Part shown: piece by piece, positions 1-8,370 of the stretch
Position numbering within the stretch: the first letter of the stretch is position 1
Layout of the letters: every line of letters begins with the position of its first letter
Origin: Marinobacter panjinensis
Lineage (GTDB): Bacteria; Pseudomonadota; Gammaproteobacteria; Pseudomonadales; Oleiphilaceae
Reading direction: 5' to 3'
DNA length: 64,000 nt
NCBI RefSeq assembly: GCF_005298175.1
Contig: NZ_SZYH01000001.1
Location: 2,914,001 to 2,978,000 of the forward strand
The notes under the pieces: generated by a model
Told to the model about the DNA's origin: nothing
The model's database searches: none
The model's input: only the letters and a program-made list of their open reading frames with translations
Translations under genes and position numbers: made by a program

Positions 1-731
1 AGCCGGCTTACCCGAGCCATCAGCCGGCGCCAGTCAATGGGCAGGCGCTTTTCCAGACTCACCAGCGCCGGGTCTTTGGTGTGCAATGCTTCGAAAGGCT
101 GCTTGCTGGCAAACAGGACGGTGTTGTTGGTTTTGCTCTTGAACAGCAACAGCACTGCGAATTCCCCGCGGAGCTGGCGGAACAGTGGACTGTTGAGGTC
201 TGGTGTGCGGTGATAGTTGATGGTGAGCCAGCCGCTGTCGCTGAGAACCCGGCTGCATTGTCTGATAAACTCCCGCTGTGCCTGCGTGGGACTCATGCGG
301 TCCGAGTTGTACATGTCTGCCAGGATCAGGTCGGTGCTGCTGTCCGGCGCCTTGCCGATGGCATCCCGTGCATCTCCGAGGGTGACAGTGAGGTTGGCGG
401 AGTGGGGCAGGCTGAAATACTCCCGGGCCACTTGCAGTACGCTGGGCCGCAACTCCACGGCACGGACCTGGCAGTCGGGCAGCAGATGCAGCAGCGCACT
501 GGCCATCACCCCGCCACCCAGGCCCAGAACGGTCACATGGGCTGGTTGCGAAAATGCCACGGGCAACAGCATTGCACGGCTGTATTCGTGAACGGGAAGG
601 TGGGGCTTGCGGCGATCTATCTTGCTCTGTTCGAATACCGAATCAAAGGTCATCACCCTATGTTTGCGATAGTCGATCACCAGAATGCCACCGAGTGCGT
701 CCCGTGTGTAATGGATAATTTCGCCCTTCAA
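1..731 (-). CDS. Spermidine synthase-like SAM-fold protein (3' end cut by window edge)
   Basis: The minus-strand frame runs from a TTG at 731 off the left edge, giving about 243 residues. Translation gives an N-terminal beta domain (LKGEIIHYTRDALGGILVID), then a Rossmann methyltransferase-like core with VTVLGLGGGVMASALL, the acidic VELRPSVLQVAREYF segment, GDARDAI and LILADMYN. This is the plan of SpeE-like proteins (polyamine synthase superfamily). The TTG start is supported by GAGGA eight bases upstream and by an in-frame stop just before it. It is transcribed divergently from rlmA. Whether it makes spermidine or is one of the many non-polyamine members of the superfamily cannot be decided. 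The C-terminus is missing. Confidence 0.75.
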   Translation of the reverse strand, partial: MKGEIIHYTRDALGGILVIDYRKHRVMTFDSVFEQSKIDRRKPHLPVHEYSRAMLLPVAFSQPAHVTVLGLGGGVMASALLHLLPDCQVRAVELRPSVLQVAREYFSLPHSANLTVTLGDARDAIGKAPDSSTDLILADMYNSDRMSPTQAQREFIRQCSRVLSDSGWLTINYHRTPDLNSPLFRQLRGEFAVLLLFKSKTNNTVLFASKQPFEALHTKDPALVSLEKRLPIDWRRLMARVSR

Positions 732-823
732 GGTGGCTGTCCTCGTCTGATCGCTGCGCCGCTATTCTGGGCATTTGCCCACGGGTTCTCAAGCCGGATG
801 ACAATGCCGGAGCCCGCCTGCCC

Positions 824-1663
824 ATGAGCATAGACGCGTTCAATGCACTTGCCTGCCCACTCGATGGTGATCCCCTGACCCAGGCCGGAGCCTGCTGGCA
901 TTGCCCGGCGGGCCACAGTTTCGACGTTGCCCGCCAGGGCTATATTCACCTGTTGCCGGTACAGAAGAAGCGTTCGCTGGACCCCGGCGACAGCAAGGCC
1001 ATGGTGGCCGCCCGCCAGCGCTTCCTCAATACCGGTTATTACCGGCCCATCGCCGAGGCCGTAACGACCGCGGTGTTGAAAGATACCGTTGGCGATACCA
1101 ACCCGCTGGCCTGCATGGACGCAGGTTGTGGCGAAGGCTATTACCTGCGGGAACTGGCACTGGCAACGACGGACCTTCCTCTCTCGCTGATGGGGCTGGA
1201 TATCTCCAAGTGGGCAACCCTTGCGGCTGCAAAACAGGACAAACGCCCCCGCTGGGTGGTGGGCAGCAACGCCAATCTCCCGGTGTTAGCCGGGACTCTG
1301 GACCGGGTTCTCTGTCTGTTCGGTTTTCCTGTCTATTCCGAGTTCGCTCGCGTGCTGAAACCCGGTGGCGTACTGATCCAGGCAGATGCAGGCCCAAATC
1401 ATCTGCGGGAACTGCGGGAGATTATCTATCCCTCACTGAAGCCCGAGAAGTCACCTGCGGAGCAGGCACCCGAGTGCTTTTCGACACTGGCCATGGAAAC
1501 TGTCTGCTACCCACTGACCCTGGACAGCCAGGATGCTATTGCCGACTTACTGGCAATGACGCCGCATCTTTACCGGGCCTCGGCAGAGGGGCGTGCACGT
1601 GCCGAGACACTTGAAGCCCTGACGGTCACCGTCGAGGTGACGCTGCGACGACTCGTTCGGTAA
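824..1663 (+). CDS. rlmA: 23S rRNA (guanine-N1)-methyltransferase RlmA
   Basis: The product is a 279-residue SAM-dependent methyltransferase expected to methylate G745 of 23S rRNA (helix 35). The N-terminal zinc-ribbon region (C11, C27, H31) precedes the family-specific stretch LLPVQKKRSLDPGDSKAMV. The SAM-binding motif DAGCGEGYY lies at residues 99-107. One position differs from E. coli: the second zinc Cys (CPLC) is Asp here (CPLD, D14), so zinc binding would use a different ligand or be weaker. The gene is monocistronic between a divergent spermidine synthase-like gene and a convergent ankyrin gene 10 bases away. Confidence 0.9.
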   Translation: MSIDAFNALACPLDGDPLTQAGACWHCPAGHSFDVARQGYIHLLPVQKKRSLDPGDSKAMVAARQRFLNTGYYRPIAEAVTTAVLKDTVGDTNPLACMDAGCGEGYYLRELALATTDLPLSLMGLDISKWATLAAAKQDKRPRWVVGSNANLPVLAGTLDRVLCLFGFPVYSEFARVLKPGGVLIQADAGPNHLRELREIIYPSLKPEKSPAEQAPECFSTLAMETVCYPLTLDSQDAIADLLAMTPHLYRASAEGRARAETLEALTVTVEVTLRRLVR

Positions 1664-1673
1664 GCGGGCATGG

Positions 1674-2102
1674 CTACGAAAGCGCTTTGATGGCGTCTTC
1701 TGCCCCGGTGGATCTGGCCAGGTCCAGAGCAGAATGCCCATCCGCATCCGTTAACGATGTATCCGCCCCTGCCTCAAGCAGGCGGTCAACCATAGCTGCA
1801 TGATCGGCGATGGCGGCGGCCATAAGCGGCGTTCTCAGCTGATCATTACGCAGGTCGGGGTTTGCGCCTGCGTCCAGCAGCAAACCGGCGGTATCAGCGT
1901 GACCGTTGGCGCACGCCAGCATCAGCAGGCTGTCACCGCTGCTCGTGCGGATGTCCACCGGTACGCCGGCGTTGAGCATTACGCTGAGTGGGCCGGCGCC
2001 GCCATTCCGGGCCAGTTCAAAAAGCCCTTGGGCAAAGGCGATGGCATCTTCATCCTGCTGATTGGCCGGATCTTGCGGGCTGCCTGGCTGATCGTCGCTC
2101 AT
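1674..2102 (-). CDS. Small ankyrin-repeat protein
   Basis: The product has 142 residues starting at MSDDQPGS. AGAGGAAT just upstream favours this ATG over the longer open frame. After an acidic, Gln/Asp-rich N-terminus, about three ankyrin repeats are visible (DSLLMLACANGHADTAGLLLDAGANPD, then RTPLMAAAIADHAAMVDRLLEAGADTS, then GHSALDLARSTGAEDAI). There is no signal peptide or membrane segment, so it is probably a cytoplasmic protein-protein interaction module. The partner is unknown. It converges with rlmA and diverges from the PEBP gene. Confidence 0.85.
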   Translation of the reverse strand: MSDDQPGSPQDPANQQDEDAIAFAQGLFELARNGGAGPLSVMLNAGVPVDIRTSSGDSLLMLACANGHADTAGLLLDAGANPDLRNDQLRTPLMAAAIADHAAMVDRLLEAGADTSLTDADGHSALDLARSTGAEDAIKALS

Positions 2103-2207
2103 GTTATTCCTCTGGTTTTGGTAAGGATCTGGACAGACCCACGATACCACTGTTAAAACCATTGTATCAGGCAAGAAAAACCATCAAAGGTACAGGAGAA
2201 CAGAACA

Positions 2208-2831
2208 GTGAAAATCAAGGTTCGAGGTATTGAAGAAGGCCAACCGGTGCCGGAGAAGTTTGCATTCGGCGTTTACAGTGAACAGGACCACATGAGTTTC
2301 GGCCCCAACCGTAATCCGGAAGTGACCTGGGAAGATGTCCCGGAAGGCACCAAAAGCTTTGTGGTGATGATGTTTGATCCGGACGTGCCCAGTGTTGCGG
2401 ATGACGTCAATCAGGAAGGCAAGACGGTATCGAAGGACATTCCCCGGGTGGATTTCTTCCACTGGTTGCTGGTGGATGTGCCGGCGTCGGTTTCCTGCAT
2501 CCCCGAGGGCGAGGACAGCGATGGTGTGATTCCCAAGGGTAAGGAGCCCGGCTCAGGCCCGTTGGGGCGTCGCGGGGTGAACAATTTCACCCAGTTTCTG
2601 GCCGGCAATCCGGACATGGCGGGCACCTACGGTGGCTATGACGGCCCATGCCCACCCTGGAACGATGAAATCATTCACCACTACCACTACGAAGTGCATG
2701 CCCTGGATGTGGAAAGCCTGGGCCTTGAGGGAGAGTTCGACGGCGCCGCCGTACGTGAAGCTATGGCGGGCCATGTATTGGCAAGTGCGCGAGTAACCGG
2801 TACCTATACCCTTAACCCGGACCTGCGGTAA
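2208..2831 (+). CDS. YbhB/YbcL-type PEBP (Raf kinase inhibitor-like) protein
   Basis: The product has 207 residues of the phosphatidylethanolamine-binding protein fold. Diagnostic segments are NPEVTWEDVPEGTKSFVVMMFDPDVP, the DFFHWLLVDVP ligand-pocket segment, GRRGVNNF, and YGGYDGPCPP followed by HHYHYEVHALD. No signal peptide is seen, so it is probably cytoplasmic. Bacterial members bind small ligands or act as inhibitors, but no firm physiological role can be assigned. It lies 30 bases before a VTT membrane protein gene and could be cotranscribed with it. Confidence 0.85.
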   Translation: MKIKVRGIEEGQPVPEKFAFGVYSEQDHMSFGPNRNPEVTWEDVPEGTKSFVVMMFDPDVPSVADDVNQEGKTVSKDIPRVDFFHWLLVDVPASVSCIPEGEDSDGVIPKGKEPGSGPLGRRGVNNFTQFLAGNPDMAGTYGGYDGPCPPWNDEIIHHYHYEVHALDVESLGLEGEFDGAAVREAMAGHVLASARVTGTYTLNPDLR

Positions 2832-2861
2832 TGCCGGCAGCTCCTTAATGGCGAAAGCTCG

Positions 2862-3557
2862 ATGAGAGTGTCCTCCAGTTGGCCCTTCAGGCTGGGTATG
2901 GCAGCCGCGGTTGTTCTGGTTATGGCAATGCTGTGGCTGGTTCTGAGACAGCTGGGAATGCCGGCCAGCCTTTCACCCAACGCGCTGTCAGCGTGGCTGA
3001 ACGGGCAGGACGCCTGGGGGCCGGTGTTTCTGTTTTTGATGATGGTGCTGGCGGTGGTGGTCGGGCCGATACCAACCCTGCCAGTCAGCGCCGCTTCGGG
3101 TCTCGCCTATGGCGTGCTTGCGGGCACCTTGCTGGCAGCGACCGGGGCTCTGGCAGGCGCCATGATCGCGTTTGCCATCGCCCGGATACTGGGTCGTGAA
3201 GCGCTGAAGAAAAAACTGTCAACAAGTCCGGTCTTTGCCTCCGACGGCTCCCAGCGGCTGTTGTTCTGGGTGGTCTTCCTGACCCGCCTGATACCATTGT
3301 TCTCTTTTGCGCTGATCAGCTACGCGGCCGGGGTGACGGCAATTCACGGGTGGCGGTTTGCGGTGGCTTCCCTGTTGGGGATGCTTCCCATGACGTTTGT
3401 GTTCGCGGGTCTTGGCACCACTTTCGAGTTGAATCCACTAATGACGGTCGCCGCTGCCACGCTCGTCCTTGTGGTAATGACGCTGTTCCCCTGGTACCTC
3501 TCTCAAAGGCCAGGCTCAAGCCTTGCACGCTGGTTGCATCTGGATTCAAAGCGGTAA
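2862..3557 (+). CDS. TVP38/TMEM64 (VTT/DedA-like) membrane protein
   Basis: The product is a 231-residue integral membrane protein with about six hydrophobic segments. VTT/SNARE-associated domain hallmarks are the reentrant-type segment VVVGPIPTLPVSAASGLAYGVLAGTLLAATGALAGAMIAFAIARILGR, then FLTRLIPLFSFALISYAAGVT and a C-terminal helix pair. VTT proteins are linked to lipid scrambling or envelope homeostasis, and the substrate is not known here. The ribosome binding site is weak. A second VTT domain occurs in this window as the N-terminal half of the flavoprotein at 20661-22862. Confidence 0.85.
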   Translation: MRVSSSWPFRLGMAAAVVLVMAMLWLVLRQLGMPASLSPNALSAWLNGQDAWGPVFLFLMMVLAVVVGPIPTLPVSAASGLAYGVLAGTLLAATGALAGAMIAFAIARILGREALKKKLSTSPVFASDGSQRLLFWVVFLTRLIPLFSFALISYAAGVTAIHGWRFAVASLLGMLPMTFVFAGLGTTFELNPLMTVAAATLVLVVMTLFPWYLSQRPGSSLARWLHLDSKR

Positions 3558-3641
3558 CCGTGTAATAAACGAGGTTCTACCAGCGGATTCGGGAACAGTT
3601 CCTGACAAACAAGCCGGTGTAGCCGGCGGGAGAGACAGCTG

Positions 3642-4340
3642 ATGAACAAGGTATGTGTTGTGATGGGTGTTGGGCCGGGCAATGGCGAGGCCTTTGTGCG
3701 GCGATTCAGCGATGAAGGTTTTCGGGTAGCGATGCTGGCACGCAGCGAAGATTATCTGAAGCAACTGGAGCAATCGATCGAGGGTGCCCGCGCGTTTGTC
3801 TGTGACATGATGGAGCCGGAACAGATCACTGCAGTGCTGGCCGCCATCGAGAGCGAGCTCGGACCGGTGTCGGTAATGATGTATAACGCCGGCGGCGGTG
3901 TATTCAAGAACGTGGAGGAGGCCAGCCTGGAAGAGTTCGAGGCCAACTGGCGCCTTAATGTTCAGGGTCTCGTGGCGGCGACAAAAGCCGCATTACCGCA
4001 GCTGCGCCAGCACGACACCGCCAGCATTATCGTCACCAGTGCGTCGGCAGCGACACGGGGCCGGGCCAACACCGCGCCCTTTGCGTCGGCCAAGGCGGCC
4101 CAGCGCAGCCTGGCCCAGTCACTGGCCCGCCAGCTGGGGCCGGAGAAAATCCATGTGGCGAATGTGGTGATTGATGGCGTGGTGGATCTGCCCCGCACGC
4201 GGGCAATGCTTGCGGACAAACCCGATGACTTTTTTGTACAGCCCTTGGCCGTCGCCGATGCGGTCTGGACACTATGCCAGCAAGACCCTTCTGCCTGGAC
4301 TTTCGAGCTGGATATCCGGCCGTTCGGGGAAAACTGGTAG
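3642..4340 (+). CDS. SDR-family NAD(P)-dependent oxidoreductase
   Basis: The product has 232 residues with a Rossmann start MNKVCVVMGVGPGNGEAFVRRF, a variant of the TGxxxGIG motif (GVGPGNG), the NAG motif as YNAGGG, and a catalytic Ser in IIVTSASAA. The usual YxxxK is altered: the Ser is followed by TRGRANTAPFASAKAAQRSL, so the catalytic Tyr appears replaced by Phe (FASAK). It is therefore either a divergent reductase or a non-canonical SDR. GGGAGAG precedes the ATG. An intrinsic terminator follows the stop codon directly. Confidence 0.75.
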   Translation: MNKVCVVMGVGPGNGEAFVRRFSDEGFRVAMLARSEDYLKQLEQSIEGARAFVCDMMEPEQITAVLAAIESELGPVSVMMYNAGGGVFKNVEEASLEEFEANWRLNVQGLVAATKAALPQLRQHDTASIIVTSASAATRGRANTAPFASAKAAQRSLAQSLARQLGPEKIHVANVVIDGVVDLPRTRAMLADKPDDFFVQPLAVADAVWTLCQQDPSAWTFELDIRPFGENW

Positions 4341-4341
4341 C

Positions 4342-4364
4342 GGCGCTACAGCGCCAATATTTTT
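4342..4364 (+). terminator. Intrinsic terminator after the SDR gene
   Basis: GGCGC-TACA-GCGCC forms a short perfect GC hairpin followed by AATATTTTT, two bases after the stop codon of the upstream SDR. The T-rich tail exists only in the plus direction, so it should not stop the convergent cupredoxin transcript. Confidence 0.6.
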
Positions 4365-4373
4365 CGGTTTCCG

Positions 4374-4751
4374 TTAGTGGGCAACAATCTCGCCGGCCAT
4401 ACCCGCCTGCTTGTGCCCGGGAACCTTGCAGAAAAACGCCAGCTTCCCATTTTCAGGGGCGGTTACAGTCAAGACATCCGTGTGTCCGGTCTGAATTGTT
4501 TCTGTTGTCATTCCCTCGCCGGCGATGTGCAGGTTGTGGCTGAGGCTGCCCTCGTTGACAAGCTTTATTTCCACCCTGGAGCCGGGCGCCACCTCAATTC
4601 TGGCTGGCTCAAAGGCGAACTCTTTCGCCACCACTTCTATTGTCCTGGTATCGCCACTCTGATGCTGATGAGCAGAAACCGTTCCCGGGCTCGCTGCGAG
4701 TGCACCAGCCATCAATGTTGCTAAACACGAAAACACTCCAAAGACTTTCAT
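4374..4751 (-). CDS. Secreted cupredoxin (plastocyanin/azurin-like) protein
   Basis: The product has 125 residues with an N-terminal signal peptide cleaved near VSA-HQH. The mature domain has a complete type-1 copper site: H72 (SHNLH), then C108, H113 and M118 in the closing loop CKVPGHKQAGM. It is expected to be a periplasmic copper electron carrier or copper-binding protein. GAGGAGAG precedes the ATG. It lies 81 bases downstream of the His-rich lipoprotein gene on the same strand, which suggests a shared copper-related or electron-transfer role; that link is inferred from position only. Confidence 0.85.
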   Translation of the reverse strand: MKVFGVFSCLATLMAGALAASPGTVSAHQHQSGDTRTIEVVAKEFAFEPARIEVAPGSRVEIKLVNEGSLSHNLHIAGEGMTTETIQTGHTDVLTVTAPENGKLAFFCKVPGHKQAGMAGEIVAH

Positions 4752-4832
4752 GGGTGCTCTCCTCGATAATGAGGGGGAAGACGGAGCCGGGCAAGTGCCC
4801 GGACCGTCATTTGAGAACCGATGGGTCTGGAA

Positions 4833-5822
4833 TCAGAGTCTCTCTACCTCATCCTGCTCGAACATGATGTGCAGGAACGGCTGATTCTTACCGTTGGGCA
4901 GTTCGAAGGCTGTGGGAACAGGCGAAAATACCGGCCCCTTCCCGGTGGCCTTGATAGGCGGCAGCATCAGGTGAGTGTGGTGCTCTTGCCCGTTGATATG
5001 ACGCTCCTCTGGCGCCAGCGGCAGATCCCGGGTATGAACCAGTTCGTAGTCCTTGTTCCGCACCACTTCGGAGGTCATCAGGTGCATTACGCGATGGTCA
5101 TCCACCAGCTCGCCGTTGATGTGTAGTTCGCCCACGCCCCACAGAGCAGCGACGGTATCGACTTCTGGCATTAGTGGGCTACCTGTACCGGTGGTACCGT
5201 GGTGAACCGAATCCAGCATCACACCTCCCTGGGTTTCATAACCGGGAAATGGTGGCTTGACCACATGATCCAGTACCACTCGGTATTCGTTACCCTGGGG
5301 ATCCGAAAATTCCGCCGTAAACTCTGCCGTGTCCGGCGTTTGGCCGGGCTTGCCTGGGGGGTCGGTTTCCACCATGTCGGTGAAAGTGGCTTCGAAGCTG
5401 CCCTCAATAATCCGCGCATCGTTGGAAAACGGGGTTGGCTGGGCAAATACGTAATCACCGTTGGGCATTACCTTACGGGCCTTCTGCGGGGCAGCCACTA
5501 TAATCGGAACCTGCTTTAAAAGCTCCGGAACGGTTGCCGGCCCCTTGGCCTGCATTGCTGCCTTAATCTTGGGCTCAAGCAGCATCTTCGGATTATCCGG
5601 CGTGCCAAAGGTTTCGCGGTCCAGTTTTCGGGGCCCCGGCAAAACCCAGTAGGTCACTTTGCCCTCTTCCTGCGTAACTCGCATTTCGGCAAGCGGCTTC
5701 GATGTTTTTTCTCCGGAGTTCGCTGAGTAGGCGCAACCTGCAAGAAGTGCCGATGCCACCATTACAGCCAGTGGCTGGGTGACAAAATTGGGTTTGCTGT
5801 TGGATTTACTTGTGAGAAACAT
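4833..5822 (-). CDS. His-rich putative lipoprotein of unknown function
   Basis: The product has 329 residues starting at MFLTSKSN. GGGAGGAAAG upstream decides this start; the open frame extends 22 codons further. An N-terminal hydrophobic helix ends in the lipobox LLAGC, so it is probably lipid-anchored. The rest is soluble and I do not recognise the family. The C-terminal third is His/Met-rich, with HHGTTGTG and two similar segments, HINGELVDDHRVMHLM and HINGQEHHTHLMLPP, that resemble a duplicated metal-binding motif. It lies directly upstream of a cupredoxin gene, so copper handling is a reasonable but unproven guess. Confidence 0.7.
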   Translation of the reverse strand: MFLTSKSNSKPNFVTQPLAVMVASALLAGCAYSANSGEKTSKPLAEMRVTQEEGKVTYWVLPGPRKLDRETFGTPDNPKMLLEPKIKAAMQAKGPATVPELLKQVPIIVAAPQKARKVMPNGDYVFAQPTPFSNDARIIEGSFEATFTDMVETDPPGKPGQTPDTAEFTAEFSDPQGNEYRVVLDHVVKPPFPGYETQGGVMLDSVHHGTTGTGSPLMPEVDTVAALWGVGELHINGELVDDHRVMHLMTSEVVRNKDYELVHTRDLPLAPEERHINGQEHHTHLMLPPIKATGKGPVFSPVPTAFELPNGKNQPFLHIMFEQDEVERL

Positions 5823-6103
5823 GGTCGTCTTTCCTCCCGTTGTTACCTTCGGGTGAGCAGCCGCAACGTGCGTCCTACGGCCCCTCATATTGCCTGCCTG
5901 GAGGCAGCCCTTACCCCAATGACACTCAGCTCTGGCGAATGTTACAAACGATTTTCAGCTCATGAAAAACGGGAGTCGATCTTGGTGCACAGCAGTGTGA
6001 GTTGCCCATCGGGTTTTACCGAGTCCATGCCCCCAGGGCATTTTCAATATGCCGGACAATGGAGTGGTTCATGCGGAGATCGCCCTTGTCGACGAGTGCT
6101 CTT

Positions 6104-6850
6104 TTACACAGGATTGGTGGCGAGGATCTTCTTCAGAAAATCCTGGGTTCGGGGATCTTTCGGGTTATAGAAGATCTCGCTGGGTGGCCCCTGCTCCACA
6201 ATCCGGCCACCGTCGATAAAGATCACCCGGTCAGCCACGTCCCTGGCAAAGGACATTTCATGGGTGACCACCATCATGGTCTGGCGCTCTGAGGCCAGCT
6301 GCTTCATCAGCCCCAATACTTCTTCTACCCACTCAGGGTCCAGCGACGACGTGGGCTCATCAAACAGGATGACCTCGGCACCGGCGGCCATGGCACGGCC
6401 GATACCAACCCGCTGCTGCTGGCCGCCGGACATGGATGCAGGATAGGCATCTGCTTTCTCACCCAGGCCGATCTGATCGAGGATCTCCCGCGCCCGTCGG
6501 TACGCTTTTTCTTTGGGCCATTTATCCACCACCAGCAGGCGTTCGGCAATGTTCTGCAGTGCCGTCTTGTTGGCAAACAGCGCATAGTTCTGGAACACGA
6601 AGGCGGTTCGCCGCCGCATGGAGAGGATCTCCGCACGGCTGGCTTTTTTCACATCCACGGTGAGGTCCCCCACGGTCATGGTGCCGGCGGTGGGTTGTTC
6701 CAGGAAATTGATGCAGCGCAGCAGGGTGGATTTGCCGGTTCCCGAAGGCCCGATGATCACCACGATTTCGCCCTTCTCGATGGTAAGGTCGATGCCGTCG
6801 AGGACCACCGTCTTGCCGAAATGTTTGCTCAACGAGTCCAGTTTGATCAT
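6104..6850 (-). CDS. Polar amino acid ABC transporter ATP-binding protein
   Basis: The product is a 248-residue GlnQ/TcyN-type ATPase. It shows Walker [10 protein letters not shown], a Q-loop, the signature [16 protein letters not shown], Walker [14 protein letters not shown] and the switch His (VVTHEM). It energises import of a polar amino acid. Its ATG overlaps the stop codon of the permease gene by four bases (ATGA), so translation is probably coupled. It is the last gene of a three-gene operon (binding protein, permease, ATPase) on the minus strand. Confidence 0.92.
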   Translation of the reverse strand: MIKLDSLSKHFGKTVVLDGIDLTIEKGEIVVIIGPSGTGKSTLLRCINFLEQPTAGTMTVGDLTVDVKKASRAEILSMRRRTAFVFQNYALFANKTALQNIAERLLVVDKWPKEKAYRRAREILDQIGLGEKADAYPASMSGGQQQRVGIGRAMAAGAEVILFDEPTSSLDPEWVEEVLGLMKQLASERQTMMVVTHEMSFARDVADRVIFIDGGRIVEQGPPSEIFYNPKDPRTQDFLKKILATNPV

Positions 6851-7521
6851 CGGCTATAGGCCTTGTTCAAGCGGATTTCCAGGTAGTTCTGAAGCTTGGA
6901 AAGCAGTTCAACCACTATCCAGTACATGATGGCAGCCACAATGAACGCCTCGAAGTACAGGAAGCTGCCGGCCGCCTCTTTCTGGGTAGCGCCCATCAGT
7001 TCAGTGACACCCAGGGTGAATGCGAGAGAGGTTGCCTTGATCATGTCGATGAAGTAGTTCATCAAAGTCGGCAATGCTACCCGGGTTGCCTGGGGCAGGA
7101 CGATCCGCCGCATCATCTGGCCGTTGGTCATGCCGATCGACAGCGCCGCCTCTGTCTGGCTGCGGTCAACACCAACGATGGCGGCACGGATTGATTCAGC
7201 CATGTAGGCGGAAAAGTGCATGGTCAGGCCCATGATGGTCGCTGTGACTCCGTCTATGACTGTCAATGCACTGACTAGTTGGGGCAGTCCGTAATAGAAC
7301 AGGAACAGTTGCACCAATAGCGGTGTGCCCCTGAAGAAGGAGATGAACACGATGGTCAGTTGATTGAGCACCGGAATGCGAAGCACCCGGATGACGGCAA
7401 ACAGGCAGGCCAGAATCAGCGCGAGTACCATCCCGATACCGGCCAGTTGCAGGGTTAGGGGCAGGTAACTGAGCAGGACAGGTACCAGCCCGAGCATGTA
7501 CTCGACGTTCAACACGTCCAT
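6847..7521 (-). CDS. Polar amino acid ABC transporter permease
   Basis: The product has 224 residues with about five membrane helices and the His/Glu/Gln/Arg/opine-type permease signature. [20 protein letters not shown] lies in the first half, and the coupling helix [28 protein letters not shown] in the second. The pattern is most like cystine or glutamine permeases (TcyL/GlnP). It sits 25 bases after the binding-protein gene and overlaps the ATPase gene. Confidence 0.9.
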   Translation of the reverse strand: MDVLNVEYMLGLVPVLLSYLPLTLQLAGIGMVLALILACLFAVIRVLRIPVLNQLTIVFISFFRGTPLLVQLFLFYYGLPQLVSALTVIDGVTATIMGLTMHFSAYMAESIRAAIVGVDRSQTEAALSIGMTNGQMMRRIVLPQATRVALPTLMNYFIDMIKATSLAFTLGVTELMGATQKEAAGSFLYFEAFIVAAIMYWIVVELLSKLQNYLEIRLNKAYSR

Positions 7522-7546
7522 AGGGAATCAGGCCTTGGTGTGCCCC

Positions 7547-8302
7547 TCAGGGCTGGGTGATGTCCGTGCCGAACCATTTCTCGGAAATGGACGCCAGGGT
7601 GCCGTCGTCACGCAGGGCCGCCAGGGCCTTGTTGACCTCATCCCGCATGGCCCGTCCTGCTTCGTTGTCGCGGAAGGGATAGGCATTAGTGATTTGCGAG
7701 AAGGTGGGGCCGGCCAGCTCCAGTGGCAGCGGCTTCTCCTTGATGATCTGGCTGGCGCTGACCCGGTCCATCACGAATGCATCGACGCGGCCCAGGGCGG
7801 TGTCCCGTTCCAGATTACTCTCATAGGTCTTGATATCGATCTGGTCCGCGTAGGGCAGCTCACGCAGCAGTGCTTCGAAGTTGGAGCCCAGGTTTACGGC
7901 AACGGTTTTCCCCTTGAGGTCTTCCACACTCTGGACTTCAGTGTTGCCTTTTTTCGTCACCACCTGGGCACCGTCATAGACGTAGGGTTCGCTGAAAATA
8001 TACGCCTTCTGCCGCTCTTCGGTGATGGTGATCTGGTTGGCCACGGTGTCGATGCGTCCGGATTCCAGCATGCCAAACAGGCCCGAGAAGTTGGCGGTTT
8101 CGTACTGGATGTCACGTCCCATCTCCTTACCGATGGCATTCATGACATCGACGTCGAAGCCCTTGAGCTCATCCTGCTCTACAAAGGTAAACGGGAAGTA
8201 CTGGCCGGACATTCCGACCCTTAATGGATCGTCCTGTGCAAGCAAAGGAGCGCTTGCGAGCAGGGAAATAATCAGTAACGTGTTGATAAATAGAGTTTTC
8301 AT
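7547..8302 (-). CDS. Amino acid ABC transporter periplasmic binding protein
   Basis: The product has 251 residues. It starts with a signal peptide (MKTLFINTLLIISLLASAPLLA) and continues as a type-II periplasmic binding protein of family SBP_bac_3: PLRVGMSGQYFPFTF, LKGFDVDVMNAIG, DTVANQITITEERQKAYIFSEPYVYDGAQVV and LKGKTVAVNLGSN. The QIT/ER(Q)KxY pattern resembles cystine/cysteine-binding proteins (TcyA/FliY). The substrate is inferred at family level only. GGAAGGAGG precedes the start. It is the first gene of the operon. Confidence 0.9.
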   Translation of the reverse strand: MKTLFINTLLIISLLASAPLLAQDDPLRVGMSGQYFPFTFVEQDELKGFDVDVMNAIGKEMGRDIQYETANFSGLFGMLESGRIDTVANQITITEERQKAYIFSEPYVYDGAQVVTKKGNTEVQSVEDLKGKTVAVNLGSNFEALLRELPYADQIDIKTYESNLERDTALGRVDAFVMDRVSASQIIKEKPLPLELAGPTFSQITNAYPFRDNEAGRAMRDEVNKALAALRDDGTLASISEKWFGTDITQP

Positions 8303-8370
8303 AGAGCCTCCTTCCGGCGTTCATCGTACCTGAAGCATAGTCGGGCGTGAAAATTGGGCAATGATACACG

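Noticed and set aside
81-827. 248-codon plus-strand frame at the window start
   Set aside because: It is the reverse of the spermidine-synthase-like gene, whose minus-strand translation has clear family motifs and a TTG start with a good ribosome binding site.
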